Below are positions 38,231-50,854 of a DNA stretch of 64,000 nt, one piece after another. Positions within the stretch are counted from its first letter, which is position 1, and the number at the start of each line of letters is the position of its first letter. Under the pieces are notes generated by a model. The model was not told where the DNA came from and did not search any database. It saw only the letters and a list, made by a program, of their open reading frames with translations. A program made the translations under genes and the position numbers. Origin of the DNA: Tillus elongatus (taxonomy: Eukaryota > Arthropoda > Insecta > Coleoptera > Cleridae); assembly GCA_964006375.1 (NCBI GenBank), contig OZ023263.1, positions 139,435,173-139,499,172 of the forward strand. Direction: 5' to 3'.

Positions 38231-40663
38231 TTAATTAGAAAGAAGAATATCCAAGAAAGGGGAATTCATTAAATCAGTTTGCTCGTTTAAAACAAGGTAA
38301 TTATTGTCGTGTGTGTGCCTTTTGACTTCTAAAGCTTCAAAAAAGTCTAGTTTACGTTTGTCATTATAAAAATGTAGTGGTTGTATGCGGTTATTTATTG
38401 TAGGTTTATGTTCGGTATCAATAATATGTTTTGCAAATGTAGATTTGTCAGCGTGGTTATTTCTAAATGCAGAAATATGTTCTTTGTATCGGGTGTTAAA
38501 ATTTCTAGAAGTTTGACCTATGTAGATTGCGTTACAATGTGTACAAGCTAATTTATAAACTCCAGCTTTTGTCAAGAAACAAGATTTTTCTTTCGCGTTA
38601 AATAACAAATCACGCGTCGTGTTGTAAGATTTAAAAGCTACCTTTGTATTTGTACAAGTGTTTAAAATTTTTGAAATGTTTTCTGAAATGGTTCCAAAAT
38701 AAGTTATCGAAACGTATCTGTTGTCTTCTTTGTCTCTAATATTTGGATAAATTAAATTAATCGCTAATTTGTATTCTTTTCTCTCTATCATTTTATCTAT
38801 TATTTTAACAGAGTAGCCATTATTAAATGCTGTTTGCTTAATTATTGAAATTTCTTTTTCAAAATTGTTTTGCGACATAGGTATTGAAAATGCACGATGT
38901 ATCATAGAATGATAGGCTGACAGCTTTTGTGAACAAGGGGTGACATGGATCATTGGTATGGTTGTGTCAGTGTAAGTTGGTTTCCTATATATTGAAAAGT
39001 CAAATGAATTATTTTCTAATATTCTAATTGTTAAGTCTAAAAAGTTTATACAACTGTTAGCTTCTTCTTCTAAAGTAAACTTAATATTTGTGTGAAAGCT
39101 ATTAATACAATTTAAAAATTCATTTAATTCTGTATGACTACCTTTAAAACATGCTAAAATATCATCTACGTATCTGTACCAAAAGATAATATTATGTGAA
39201 AGTTCTGATGTTAAAATTTGGTTTTCTAAGTTTTCCATAAATATGTTGGCTAATAAAGGTGACAACGGACTACCCATAGGCAGACCTTCATTTTGCATAT
39301 AAATTTTATTATTAAATTTAAAATAGTTTTGTTTTATACATTCATTAAAAAGATTCATTATTTCTTGTCTTTTTATGACATTTACGTTCTTTTCTATTAA
39401 AACGTTTTCTAATAGAGGTAAACATTCTTTAGGGGGTATCTTAGAATACATGCTACAAACATCAAACGAGACTAATTTACTATTTGTGGGAATAATTAAG
39501 TTATTTAATTTTTGTGTAAGTTCATAAGAATTCTTAACTGAATATTTTGGAAAGTAATTGTATTCTTTAATAAGTGAAACCAGTTTGCTCGCTATCTTAT
39601 GATTAGGTGTATTAACATAGCTAACTACTGGTCTTACTGGTATATTTGGCTTATGAATTTTCAGCTGGCCATATAATTTTGGTGGTTGCGGGCTTTTATA
39701 TAAAAGATATTTCTTTTCTTGTTGACTAAACAGAGACACATTTTTAAGTTCATTTTTTAGTTTTGTCTGAAATGCGTTTGTTGGGTCTCTCCTAATTTCT
39801 GTTAAATTTTCCGTAGTAATAAAATCATTAATTTTAATGTTATATGCGTCCCTACTTATAGCTACAGTTGTATTTCCTTTATCAGCTTTAGTAAAAACTA
39901 GATCATTGTCTAATATTTTATGCTGAACAGATTTTAAAATTTGAGTTTCGTTAATTTGACGTTTGTCATATTTTGAAGTTAAATGTCTTAAAAATTCACA
40001 TATTTTTAATTTTTCATATTGCCTTATAGATCTGGAAGCAATTTCGGATTCAGAAGCTAATATCTCTTTAATTTTGTTTGTAAATTTAAATTTTGGGCAG
40101 TATTTATATCCTTTATTTAGAAAAGAAATTTCTTCAGTTGTAAAAATTGTATCGCTTAGGTTTTCAAACCTTTTGTAAAACTTATGTGTTTGTGGGGGAG
40201 ATCTTTCTCGATTATGTAAATGTTGTGTACTTTCTAGGTTTCTAATTTTGTTTGTCTGTGTTAAGCGTTTTTTAAATTTCAATTCACTAACTAAAATATG
40301 TATTTGGTCATCTAATATATCAAATTCTACTGGATGTAATTTATAAGCAAGTTCTGAATGGATTACCTTGATATAAAGAAACAAACTATCACGAATTGAA
40401 AACCATTTCTTAGATTCTTCTTTCAGCCAGATGAAACTGGCTTTTCTAATAGCAATTTTTGATTGATTTGATGTTATAGTAGTTGTTATGATTACGTACT
40501 TCGGGATGACCTTCTTTCTTATGCATTCTTGGTTAAACCATGCATTCTGGGAAGCGTTCATCTGCTTGATTTTCAATTTTCTATACAAATGGGCAAGCTC
40601 TTCGATAGAAGACCTCTTCAATTCATTGATTGTTGTTGCCCTTACTTGGTGAAACTTGTCCAT
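38231..40663 (-). CDS. Penelope-like reverse transcriptase / GIY-YIG endonuclease, 810 aa
   Basis: Retroelement polyprotein of normal length for the class. N-terminal 250 residues are the family-specific region. The RT spans about 250-620: VFTKADKGNTTVAI, KLYGQLKIHKPNIPVRPVVS, LVSFDVCSMYSKIPP, EGLPMGSPLSPLLANIFMEN and the catalytic FWYRYVDDILACF (near 495). CINFLDLTI and FSIYRKPTYTDTTI follow. The C-terminal GIY-YIG endonuclease begins near 701: GVYKLACTHCNAIYIGQTSR, then FNTRYKEHISAF and a His/Glu-bearing tail (FFEALEVKRHTHDNNYL). The Cys-Thr-His-Cys insert is typical of the Penelope GIY-YIG. No stop or frameshift. The start chosen (MDKFHQVR) lies inside the pseudo-LTR. Confidence 0.95.
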   Translation of the reverse strand: MDKFHQVRATTINELKRSSIEELAHLYRKLKIKQMNASQNAWFNQECIRKKVIPKYVIITTTITSNQSKIAIRKASFIWLKEESKKWFSIRDSLFLYIKVIHSELAYKLHPVEFDILDDQIHILVSELKFKKRLTQTNKIRNLESTQHLHNRERSPPQTHKFYKRFENLSDTIFTTEEISFLNKGYKYCPKFKFTNKIKEILASESEIASRSIRQYEKLKICEFLRHLTSKYDKRQINETQILKSVQHKILDNDLVFTKADKGNTTVAISRDAYNIKINDFITTENLTEIRRDPTNAFQTKLKNELKNVSLFSQQEKKYLLYKSPQPPKLYGQLKIHKPNIPVRPVVSYVNTPNHKIASKLVSLIKEYNYFPKYSVKNSYELTQKLNNLIIPTNSKLVSFDVCSMYSKIPPKECLPLLENVLIEKNVNVIKRQEIMNLFNECIKQNYFKFNNKIYMQNEGLPMGSPLSPLLANIFMENLENQILTSELSHNIIFWYRYVDDILACFKGSHTELNEFLNCINSFHTNIKFTLEEEANSCINFLDLTIRILENNSFDFSIYRKPTYTDTTIPMIHVTPCSQKLSAYHSMIHRAFSIPMSQNNFEKEISIIKQTAFNNGYSVKIIDKMIERKEYKLAINLIYPNIRDKEDNRYVSITYFGTISENISKILNTCTNTKVAFKSYNTTRDLLFNAKEKSCFLTKAGVYKLACTHCNAIYIGQTSRNFNTRYKEHISAFRNNHADKSTFAKHIIDTEHKPTINNRIQPLHFYNDKRKLDFFEALEVKRHTHDNNYLVLNEQTDLMNSPFLDILLSN

Positions 40664-41100
40664 ACTGCATACAGACTTGGAGAATACTTCTCTAGCTTCA
40701 CTGTTGGTTTTTAGTGGTGAAGGACGTAGCCAGCGCGTGAGCTAACTGGAGCAAGTGGCCCTTCGAATTCTGGAAGTTCTAGGATGTACTTCAATGCTTC
40801 TGTGACTATAGTTTCGCTGCTTGACAGCATTTTCAGACAGATTAAAATTGAATTAGTACGAAATCATGACAACTACAAATAAATATCTGTTGCTATGTTA
40901 TGATATGATGTTTTGATCAAAAAATTTTATCAAATTGAAAATAAAATGAAAGACAGATGACAGATGAGGTTTTCAAAATGTCTATGTGATGTATGTCAAT
41001 ATTTAACATAAAAAAAACTAGAACTAGTCTATAATAACTATGATAACAGTTACAACAATAAAATAACTAAACAATAACAGTATAAAAGTAGTCTCTATAC
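40622..41100 (-). repeat. Upstream pseudo-LTR of the Penelope-like element
   Basis: 479 bp direct repeat of 37668-38147. Differences seen by eye include GTACTTC/GTTCTTC, GATATGATG/GATATCATG, AAAGACAG/AAACACAG and A-run length. It presumably carries the promoter. Confidence 0.95.
40792..40850 (-). ncRNA. Hammerhead-like ribozyme fold in upstream pseudo-LTR
   Basis: Same sequence as at 37838-37896, including the altered core. In this class the hammerhead would self-cleave the RNA within the pseudo-LTR. Confidence 0.55.
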
Positions 41101-42640
41101 TAGGTCTTAGTCCGCACGTTTTTCGATATAGCTGCCTAGTGGCGGCTAAGGTCATAACTGCGTTACAGAGTATTTTTTCAACGTGACCATTCCAGGTTAA
41201 CTTAGAGTCCAATACGACCCCAAGATATTTTACCCCCTTGGCCATTATAATGTTCCTACCGTATACAGTGAGAGTTCTGTGGCTCTCCCACTTCCTCCCC
41301 CTCGTAAACGGTATGACGGTTGCTTTCTCGAGGCTCACCTCGAGCCCTTGACCAACCGTCCACCCTTCCAGCACTTTCAGTGCTGTCTGAATGCGCTTCC
41401 ACACTGATTGTGCAACCTTTCCTCGGACTATGATGACAATTTCTTCCGCATAGCCCTGTAACTTCTTCCGCATAACCCTAGATTGGTTTATTATGTTACA
41501 GGCGGGGAAGTGCGTTTGGAATAAAATTTCCATAGTTTCCTCCCCCAAACTTGTAAAGCCTCCAGTGGATGGTCTAAGGGAGCCTATGTTGATCTGAGTG
41601 CCTTTGGTCAGGATCTTGTGTAGTCGAGCACTCTCAGACGTGTTCTCCACTTCCTCGCAGTGCCTCCTCCACGACTCCTTCTTGGCGTCCCTCAGTCTTT
41701 TGTTATAGGTCGTTAGTGCCTGTCTATATTCATCCCATGCTACCGACCTTTGACCGCGTTAAACAGCTTACGAACCTGCGTCCTCCTTTGCCTGGGGTCC
41801 TCGTTCCACCACGGGACGTTCCTGGTGAACGCCCTCATTTTCAGGGAGCAGTTGGCCGAGGTGATTGCGCCTCGCAATTGGGCTACCGCAATCTCAAGGT
41901 CTATTGAATTTTCTACGGTACTCTTAACCCCCCGCAGTTCCACTGCTAGGTCTGCCCTGTAGGCTTCCCAGTCCACCTTGCGGGGTTCCCGGTGCCATAC
42001 CGTTTGTCTTTCGACTTTGGCGATTTCAAACCGGATGTATCTGTGGTCTGAGCTACTCACTTTCCCAGACACAGCCCAGTTCTTAACAAAGTCACCCAGA
42101 AACTGGGTGGAAACTGTTAAATCTAAAACCTCACGCCGTGTTGTGACGAAGGTCGGTTTATTACCTCTATTCAATATGTCTAAATTAAATTTCATAAGGA
42201 ATTGTAGAAGTGCCTCACCCCTAAAATTTGTGTCCGAGCTTCCTCACAACTCATGGTGCGCGTTCGCATGCATGCCGATGATGGTCTGCCATCCACCTGC
42301 TCTGCTACCCACCATCAGCTGCTCCAATTCCTTGGGTGGTGGAGGGTCCGTGCTGTCCCCTGGCAGATAGGCTGACCCGACAGTAATGTCCCTCGGCCCA
42401 TCTGCTCATCCACATCGGCTTTTGATCGTTGCCAGTTTCCTGGAACAGAAATTCATTAAAGGCAGAAGCTCTATCCCTTCTCTGACAAAAATGCAGGCCC
42501 TCAGATTCTCACTGAATCTGCTGTAGATGAGCTTTCCAGCAGCTCCGCCGAGTCCCTTGATCTCTCCTTTATAGGAGTACGGTTCCTGGATAAGGACCAC
42601 ATCCGTGTTCCTCAGGGCCATCAATAGTCAGGCCGGGGCT
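41101..42640 (-). pseudogene. R1-type LINE ORF2 (endonuclease plus RT remnant)
   Basis: From right to left: endonuclease start (DVVLIQEPYSYKGEIKGLGG near 42580; GKLIYSRFSENLRACIFV), endonuclease end (LDLTVSTQFLGDFVKNW and SSSDHRYIRFE near 42080), linker (VPWWNEDPRQRRTQVRKLF), then ENTSESARLHKILTKGTQ near 41630 and GGFTSLGEETMEILFQTHF. Most of the RT core is deleted; the frame resumes at LQGYAEEIVIIVRGK (41440), where the catalytic YADD reads YAEE, then VKYLGVVLDSKLTWNGHVEK. Cut off at 41101 by the Penelope-like element. GC-rich compared with its surroundings. Confidence 0.88.
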
Positions 42641-42654
42641 GCCCTACTGTGTTG

Positions 42655-43620
42655 ACCTGAAGGAACCTAAGTCCCATTAACCCCTAGTTGCTTCCCCAGT
42701 GGGCAGAAGCTAACCCTTCCCAGGTCCCAAAATGCCTTGAATGAGGTTCCTTCAAGGGCTCTGTAAGACGCCTGGTCGATCGAGAAGGCGAGAGTCTGTC
42801 CTTTCTCCTCTGCCTTCCTGCTTAGAACCGACCAGTGTTGTGTCCCCAGTTCAGGGTTCTGGATCTTCAGTCTACTGATCACCGTCTCCTGCTGGACGGT
42901 GTCGGGGATCCGTACGAGGACTTTGCGTCTCTTTGGGAGTTTATTGGGCTCGATGGCTGTCAAGTCCGCCCGCTACCAAATCTGACCAAGGCCCCCGATC
43001 GTTTTCCGCAGCCAGACCCGCGACTACGGGCCGGCACAGGTTATCCAGAAGATTCCCCCAGCCAGGCGCGCCCGGTGGAACTGAGGCGGGCTCTCCCCTT
43101 CCTGAAGAAAGTCAACCGCAGCTACCGCCGCAGCCTGGATCAGTTCCGCATTCCCCTGGTCTATCGTGACCTTAGGATGGCGTCTGTCAATTACCGCCAT
43201 ACCGAGGCCTTACGCAGCTTCCCTCTACGAGCCAGTCTGCGCCGGTGTTCCGGCCTTGGTCCTTTTGGGACGTCTGTCTGTAGTAGGCGTGCTAGAGCCA
43301 GAGGGCAGCGTCTTCTGACTCGCACTTTTCTTTGCGCCTTTACAGGTGCCCTGTCCCTTTTGGGACGTCTGTCTGTAGTAGGCGTACTAGAGTCAGAGCG
43401 CGTCCTCTTCTGACTCGCACGCCCCTCTTGCGCCTTTACAGGTTTCTCGACCGTCCACCTCCCGGTCGCCATTTTATGCGCCCTCCGGAACTTCTTCCTT
43501 TGCGCCCCGGAAAGACGCTTGGACGGCCGGGGCAGTTGTTGTTTCTACTTCCTCAGCTTGCCCCCTGGAGTTCTTTGGCCCGCGACTCCTTGACCCCTAA
43601 TTTCATATTGTAATTGGACC
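42655..43620 (-). pseudogene. R1-type LINE ORF1 (gag-like) remnant
   Basis: Minus-strand reading has a basic N-terminus (QKRTRSDSSTPTTDRRPKRD) and a C-terminal block KVLVRIPDTVQQETVISRL, WSVLSRKAEEKGQTLAFSID, SFKAFWDLGRVSFCPLG, as in R1/LOA-type ORF1 proteins. Upstream of ORF2 on the same strand, as expected. Frame breaks near 42963 and 43190. A 95-bp internal tandem duplication sits at 43261-43442. Confidence 0.75.
43261..43442 (-). repeat. 95-bp tandem duplication inside LINE ORF1
   Basis: CCTTTTGGGACGTCTGTCTG begins at 43261 and again at 43356; both units end in TTGCGCCTTTACAGGT. 95 is not a multiple of 3, so each added unit shifts the frame. Confidence 0.85.
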
Positions 43621-43696
43621 AATGTTTTATATATTTTGCTGCAGAAAGGCCATATTGTATTGTAATTTCTTGAAAAAAAAACCATTCTGCTTTTTA

Positions 43697-44725
<1,029 letters not shown>

Positions 44726-45285
44726 TATATTTTATATTTGAACACTGTTTTATTATAAATAATACCTTGTCCATACCTGACTCCCCACAAAATAACTCAA
44801 TCTATTTGCATTTAAACACCGCTATAATTATTTTCAGGGTGGACTTAAATGTCCAGAGATAGACTTGATTTTCCAAAATGGACTACAAAATTTACATGTA
44901 TCTTGTGCGTCCAGGGTCCTATAACGCTTGGTATTTTTTATTTTTAAATTAATGTTACCTTTCCATACTTAAGATACATAATAAAATAATATGTTAACAG
45001 AATTAACTGCAAGTATAAAAATTAAGTTGAATAGTTGTATGTATAGGTTGTAAAAGAAGCACCTTAACTAAAATATAAATTAACAAACAATAAAGCTTAG
45101 TTTTTGAATACTAAAATTAAATAATTTATATTTTATATTTCAAGCTTGACCTTTCTTTATGTTTATTTTGCACAAGGAATAATTTGATTTAAAAAGTGAA
45201 TTTTCGAAGTCTTTGAAACTCACTGAATATACTAAACATATCTGCATAAATATAAATGCTACAAAATTAAATAACAATAATTAGG
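44726..45285. other. Non-coding, nothing recognised
   Basis: AT-rich; no ORF of interest. Confidence 0.5.
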
Positions 45286-45287
45286 AA

Positions 45288-45682
45288 ACCGACTTCATTA
45301 AGGATAACTCAAAAAGAACTGGTCAGATCTTGATCAAATTTATATAGAACCACACGAGAAGAATCATCAAAATCGGTTCACGTAGAAAGAAGTTCTGAGG
45401 TATTTTGAAGTCGGTTAAAAAAGACCACCATTTAAAGAAATGCCTACCACCGCTGCCACCATTTGTTAAGCGTGTTATCGTGAGGTAAATTAAGGATAAC
45501 TCAAAAACTACTACTCACGTCTTGATAAAATGTATATAGGGCCACACGAGAAGCACCAGCTTTCAAATAAAAAAGAGTCATCAAAATCGGTTCACCTAGA
45601 AAAAAATTCTGAGGTAACACATAAAAAAATACAGTCGAATTAAGAATCTCCTCCTTTTTTTGAAGTCGGTTAAAAAGAAGCA
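45288..45682 (+). repeat. Widespread insect-type repeat with AACCGACTTC ends, partial dimer
   Basis: Begins GGAAACCGACTTCATTAAGG and ends TTTTTTGAAGTCGGTTAAAA, so the ends are inverted (AACCGACTTC/GAAGTCGGTT). Inside are two half-copies: TAAGGATAACTCAAAAA at 45301 and 45491, TCAAAATCGGTTCAC at 45367 and 45583, TTCTGAGGTA at 45390 and 45607. The phrases ATCAAAATCGGTTCACC and AATACAGTCGAATT are familiar from repeats in many insect genomes, from memory. Confidence 0.75.
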
Positions 45683-46445
45683 CTTTAACTAAAATATAAT
45701 TTAACAGACAATAAAGTTGTTTTTTTTTTCTTTTGTCCATTAAATATTAATTTATAATTTATTTTAACTCTTAACATTCTATATTTATTTTTGCCTATCC
45801 ATTCAAATATTATGTTTAATTTGTCATACCTACAACATATACACAAAAATATATAAATTAAACATACAACGTTTTTTATGTAAACTAGTGCTTCAAGCTG
45901 TCCCTGTAGTTGACCGAACCTGGTGTGTGTTTGATGAGCTCGTTCCACGATAATCATAACCTTGATTTCAGAACAAACTAAGATACTTTTTTATTTACAA
46001 AACAGTAATAATTGAGAGACGAAGGTGATGGACTAAATTAAATACATAAATGTACATTTATCTATAAAGTTGTATATATTGATTTTAGACCTAAGCTGCT
46101 GTTGTCGGTAAGAACATCACAGAGCTGTTGGTTCTGTGTGCTTTCTGACTGACAAAGGTTGTTGCATTAAAAAGTATAATGTTATTTGCTATTCCCAACT
46201 AGATGTAAAGAGAAAAAACAGATATTTGGATTTTATTTCAAAAGAATTATTTATGCGACTATTTTAATTAACTAGACCTATATACAAATTGGTTATTTTG
46301 TTTTCAATAGTATTTTAAGTGAACGACGTATCGTATTAATGTTTTTCATAGTTCTAAAAATAGATCTGAATGAATCATTACTTTAGAAGCAGTTTAAGAA
46401 TGTATACCTTTACCTTTGCTTTGCGGGATGTGGTTGTCTATCGTC

Positions 46446-46447
<2 letters not shown>
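45683..46447. other. Non-coding, nothing recognised
   Basis: AT-rich DNA up to the (TA)n in front of gag copy 2. Confidence 0.5.

Positions 46448-46540
<93 letters not shown>
46448..46540. repeat. (TA)n microsatellite
   Basis: Pure TA run followed by TTATTGCATGCCCAGACATGG, a phrase shared in inverted orientation with 37404-37427. Confidence 0.97.
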
Positions 46541-46544
<4 letters not shown>

Positions 46545-46696
46545 CATGCCCAGACATGGCTATATATTAAAAAAAAATTCAAATTATAAAAAAAAAAACA
46601 ATACGCACCCCCGAAACACAATCATTGTCGCCACAAACGTGAGGGCTTCGAAAATTCTTACAAATTTCGATAATAACGTAAATAACAAAAATAAAA

Positions 46697-48836
46697 ATGC
46701 CTAGAGGGAGAAAAGTAACTACTTCAAAAGACAGACAGGACAGGGGTGACGACAGAGAACAAGAACCACAAGAAAGTATAGAAATGGATCAGGAGAGAAG
46801 AGATGAGCAAGAGATTAGTGAGAATGTAGAAGAACAGGCCGAAGAAATGGTAAACGTAAGAGAAGTAACAGTGGTAGAAGAACAGACACTTGACGGAGGC
46901 AAGGTAGAAGAAACAATTACGCCCAAACAAAAATCTGACATTGACTACGATAGAATGTTAACATTACTGCAAAGTATGAATGTAAGTATAAACCAGAAAA
47001 TGGACAAACAAGAAAGGAATATAAATAGCCTAAACAAGACATAAATGAAAGTAACAGGGAAATGAATGAAAGTATAAGTGGTATAAAACGAGATATAAAT
47101 GAGAAAGTAGAAAAAATTGGAGAAAATATGGGTAGTTTAAAGAATGACATGAATGAGAAAATGGAAAACCAGGAGAGAATGATGCATGAAAATATAAATA
47201 GTCTGAAAGGAGAGATTAAGAAGGAAATGAATGAGGGAATCAAGAAGATGGATGAACGACTAAAAGAAATGGATGAGAAAATAACAGGAAAAATGGAGAA
47301 AGATATGCAAGACTTGAAAATAGACCTAGAAAGAAAGGTGGATGACAAGATAACTGAGAATATGAAGGAAACAGGAAAGATAGTGCCAGAGAGAATGAAA
47401 GTGACAGAGGATGAGATAAGTAGTATCATACAGGTGGAAAATGAAAGATATCAGAGTATGATTGGCATGAATATGATAATGGAACAAAAGATTGAAAATT
47501 ATCAAAGTGAAATAAATGGAAAGTTGACTGAGACGAAAGAGAACGTTGAAAGAGTAGAACAAGTAACAAGAGACAGTGTGGATGAGATGAAAAGATTGAA
47601 AGATGAGACAGAGATGAGATTAAATTTTAGAGACTGTGAGAATAAGAGAAGGAGTAGAAGAAAATATGAAACAGAAATTAGAAAGAATCGAACGTCAGAT
47701 AAGGCAAGGTATGGGGAATGAAAGAGTTGTTTACCCAGTCACAAACGAGACAGGACTTAAATTTGATGGACACATAAATAAATTACACCCAAAAGTATTC
47801 GTCACGAGTCTGCTGAACAAGCTGAAAAATATTTACGATCTCTAAGATATAAAAGAAATTATAAAGCAAAGCTTGAAAGGAGATGCGCTGGTATGGTTCA
47901 CCAGCAAAGAAGAAGGGATAGCTAACGCAGAAGACTTTGAAAGAAAATTTATGAGCCATTATTGGGGAGATACGCAGCAAGGTTTGGTAAGAGAAAAATT
48001 ATACTTTGGAAGATACAATCCGAACGATTCAAAGGAAATGTCGAGCTATGCTTTGCATATATATGACATGGCGCAACATTTAACTCCGAGAATGAGAGAG
48101 GAACAACTAATAGTGTACATAGCAAGACATTTTATCAAGGAAATATCAGGGACGATAGGAATCTATAACATAAGAACGCTTGACCAAATGATTGATTACC
48201 TACAAAGCATACAGCGAACCACCCGGAATGAAAATAAAGAAAAAAAATGAAAATAGGAGGCGTAACTATGAGGAAAATCGACCAAATTACAGACAAGATA
48301 CAAATGGGGGGAACAGGTATAATGGACGACAATATGGACCGTACAATGACTCACAAAATGAACAAGGGGGAAGATATACGGGGAACAGAGAAAATTATAG
48401 ACAAAATAACAATATTAATAATAGATACAACAATCAAGGGAACAATTATAACAAATATAACAATGGATACAGGGAAAATAACAGAGGTGACAATGGGTAT
48501 CGTAAAGAAAACTATCCAGAGGAGAATAATAGAAATAACTACCCATATAACAGGGGTGGAAATTTCAATAATAATAATTCTAATCGTGAACGAATGGGGA
48601 ATAATGAACAATATAATCCCAGACGCAGGGAGGAGCGTGACAATGGACAGCAAATGAGGCAAGACACGATCAGAGAGGAAAATTTCGAACTCAAAGGGAG
48701 AGAAGGAGCCACACCAAAAATGAGAGAACAAAATGACACGTATAATGCAATATATACGAGTAGCAAAGTTAACGAGGCAAGGGCAAGAAGTCCAAGCAGG
48801 ACTGTCGAGCATGCCATCGTCCATTCAAATTTTTAG
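46697..48836 (+). pseudogene. Retrotransposon gag gene, copy 2, nearly full length
   Basis: Gag-like protein in at least three overlapping frames, so currently broken by a few indels and a stop (near 47041, 47640, 47843 and 48247). Start MPRGRKVTTSKDRQDRG. An acidic N-terminal 110 residues; then a coiled coil of about 200 residues in MNE/KMDER heptads (47062-47640); then a gag core with LHPKVFVTSLLNKLKNIYDL, DALVWFTSKEEG, FERKFMSHYWGDTQQG, YALHIYDMAQHL and IVYIARHF (47700-48130); then an Asn/Arg/Gly/Tyr-rich tail (about 48250-48600). No CCHC knuckle, protease or RT follows. The undisturbed TATATATGACATGGCGC target of the copy-1 mariner insertion is at 48058. Confidence 0.85.
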
Positions 48837-49184
48837 ACAAGCACAAGCCCTATGACGACAATGACATACACGACGCAACCAACAATACATGTATATATGA
48901 ACATCCAAGGGAAATATTCAAAAAAAGATAAAGAGGCTGAAAAAAATGAGGAATCAATAGGGTTAATTTTTATAAAGGGAAAAATAAATAATAAATAAAA
49001 TAAGTTCGTGGAGATATTAAAATGAAACAACTTATATGAATTTAAACTGAACCGAAGATATTTAGGAAAATAATCAAAATTCAAAATTAAAACAGCCATA
49101 TAGATTACTAAATGACAATGGCATTGATATGAGCTAATCGACCCAAAAACAAAAGCTGATAGGTGTATATTTAACAAAAACGAC

Positions 49185-49285
<101 letters not shown>

Positions 49286-50055
49286 AAACTCAAAATGTAC
49301 AAAAAGACTAGGAAAGAAAGAGAAAATTAAAATAATGAGGCCGGAGGCAAACAGATGGGAAATTTCAAAGGGGCAGTGTCAATATTACAAAAAGACTTGG
49401 AGCGAAAGGATTTTAAATTAAATTGAATGATTTTGTAAGAAAGAAGCAATTTAATTTTGAAAATCAAGAGGCCAGAAGGCAAAAGAAAGAAATAAGATCC
49501 AAAGAAATGGGCTGTAAGCAAGAGAGAAAAGTAACGTATTGGAAAAACTCGAGGCACATAAGAAAAGTAAAGTATGAAAATGACAAAAATAATGACAATG
49601 AACGCAGAGGACGGTAAAGCAAGCAAAAAGAGAAAATATATGAAAATGGTTAAGAAAATGAAAATTTACAGAATTCTAAAGATATGTGTTAATATGGAAA
49701 GAGAAGAGTTAGTAAGTTGGTGTAGCTACTAGTAAATAGAAGAAAATAGGCCTAATGAGAGGTTCTGGTGAAAATGAATAATGAATATTTATATATGTAT
49801 ATGAAAATGAAATGAAGTATATTAGGGGAATGGATGATTTATTAAAGAAGATGGAAACCATATAAGAATTATATTAATAAATACCAGAAGAATAAGATAA
49901 TTGAAAAGCTGCTAATCCGAGAAAGTAAAGTTGAATAAAATAAAACGTCATTGTAGTTTAATGAAAATAAATTTATGAACAAGCCAAGAGAAACCAGATA
50001 TAAAGAAAATAGAAGACCGTAAATAAAAGAGAAGAAAGTCGTAGATATACAGAAG

Positions 50056-50058
<3 letters not shown>

Positions 50059-50149
<91 letters not shown>
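50059..50149. repeat. (TA)n microsatellite
   Basis: Pure TA run between AGAAGTAA and AGTTTGGGG. Confidence 0.97.
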
Positions 50150-50151
<2 letters not shown>

Positions 50152-50854
50152 TTTGGGGAAGATTGATGGTTGGCAAATACTAAAAGAAATAGAAAGGGTT
50201 TAAAATTAAAATGAACAACTTCAGAAGGGGGTAATTTAAATTTGAAACAATAACGCCAGAGGCAAAAACATGATGAACAATATTAAAGCAGTGCTAAATG
50301 AAATCGAAAGCAGTGTGGAACTTAAAATAACTAAACAGAAAGAACTTAGATGAATGGTAAAAGTAATGTTGGTTGCATATACACATACACGATGGACTAA
50401 CGAACAAGAGATAAAGACGTATACACACACACACATGAATCATTTATACAGGGGGGTAAATTTGAGGTTATAAGCGTTGACTTAAAAGTCAATCCAACAA
50501 CGTATTATTAAACGTTAGTTTGCAAATTGCTATATACAAATAGAGCATGCATTTAAATATTGACGTAAAGGTCAATTTGACATTTGATTTCAGCGATTAA
50601 TCGAAATTTGCTTTAGATATCTATATAAAGCATGTAACTTAAAAATTAAGTCTAATGTTGCTTCTGCAAACATGATTTTCAAAAGGGCATATAGTTAAAA
50701 AAGGAATAATTGTTGATATCCATTTCAAAAGGATAACAAAGCACTTCTCACGACACAAAGATTTTTTTTTGAAGCACTAAAAACACAAACACACACTATA
50801 CAGGAAGTTGGTAGAAACATAGATTCAGGGCAGGGTAGCGTAGTTATTTTCAAT

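Larger units (their letters stand above)
37668..41100 (-). mobile_element. Penelope-like element with two pseudo-LTRs
   Basis: A 3.4-kb retroelement on the minus strand: direct repeats of about 480 bp at 40622-41100 and 37668-38147 flank one intact ORF. Flanking direct repeats (pseudo-LTRs, from tandem or template-jump copies) are typical of Penelope-like elements. The two differ at only about six positions, suggesting recent activity. The ORF start codon lies inside the upstream repeat. The right end abuts an R1-type LINE at 41101. Confidence 0.93.

Noticed and set aside
42835..43613. Plus-strand ORFs of up to 192 codons in the GC-rich segment
   Set aside because: Antisense to the R1-type ORF1/ORF2 remnants; the minus-strand readings carry the recognisable LINE motifs.
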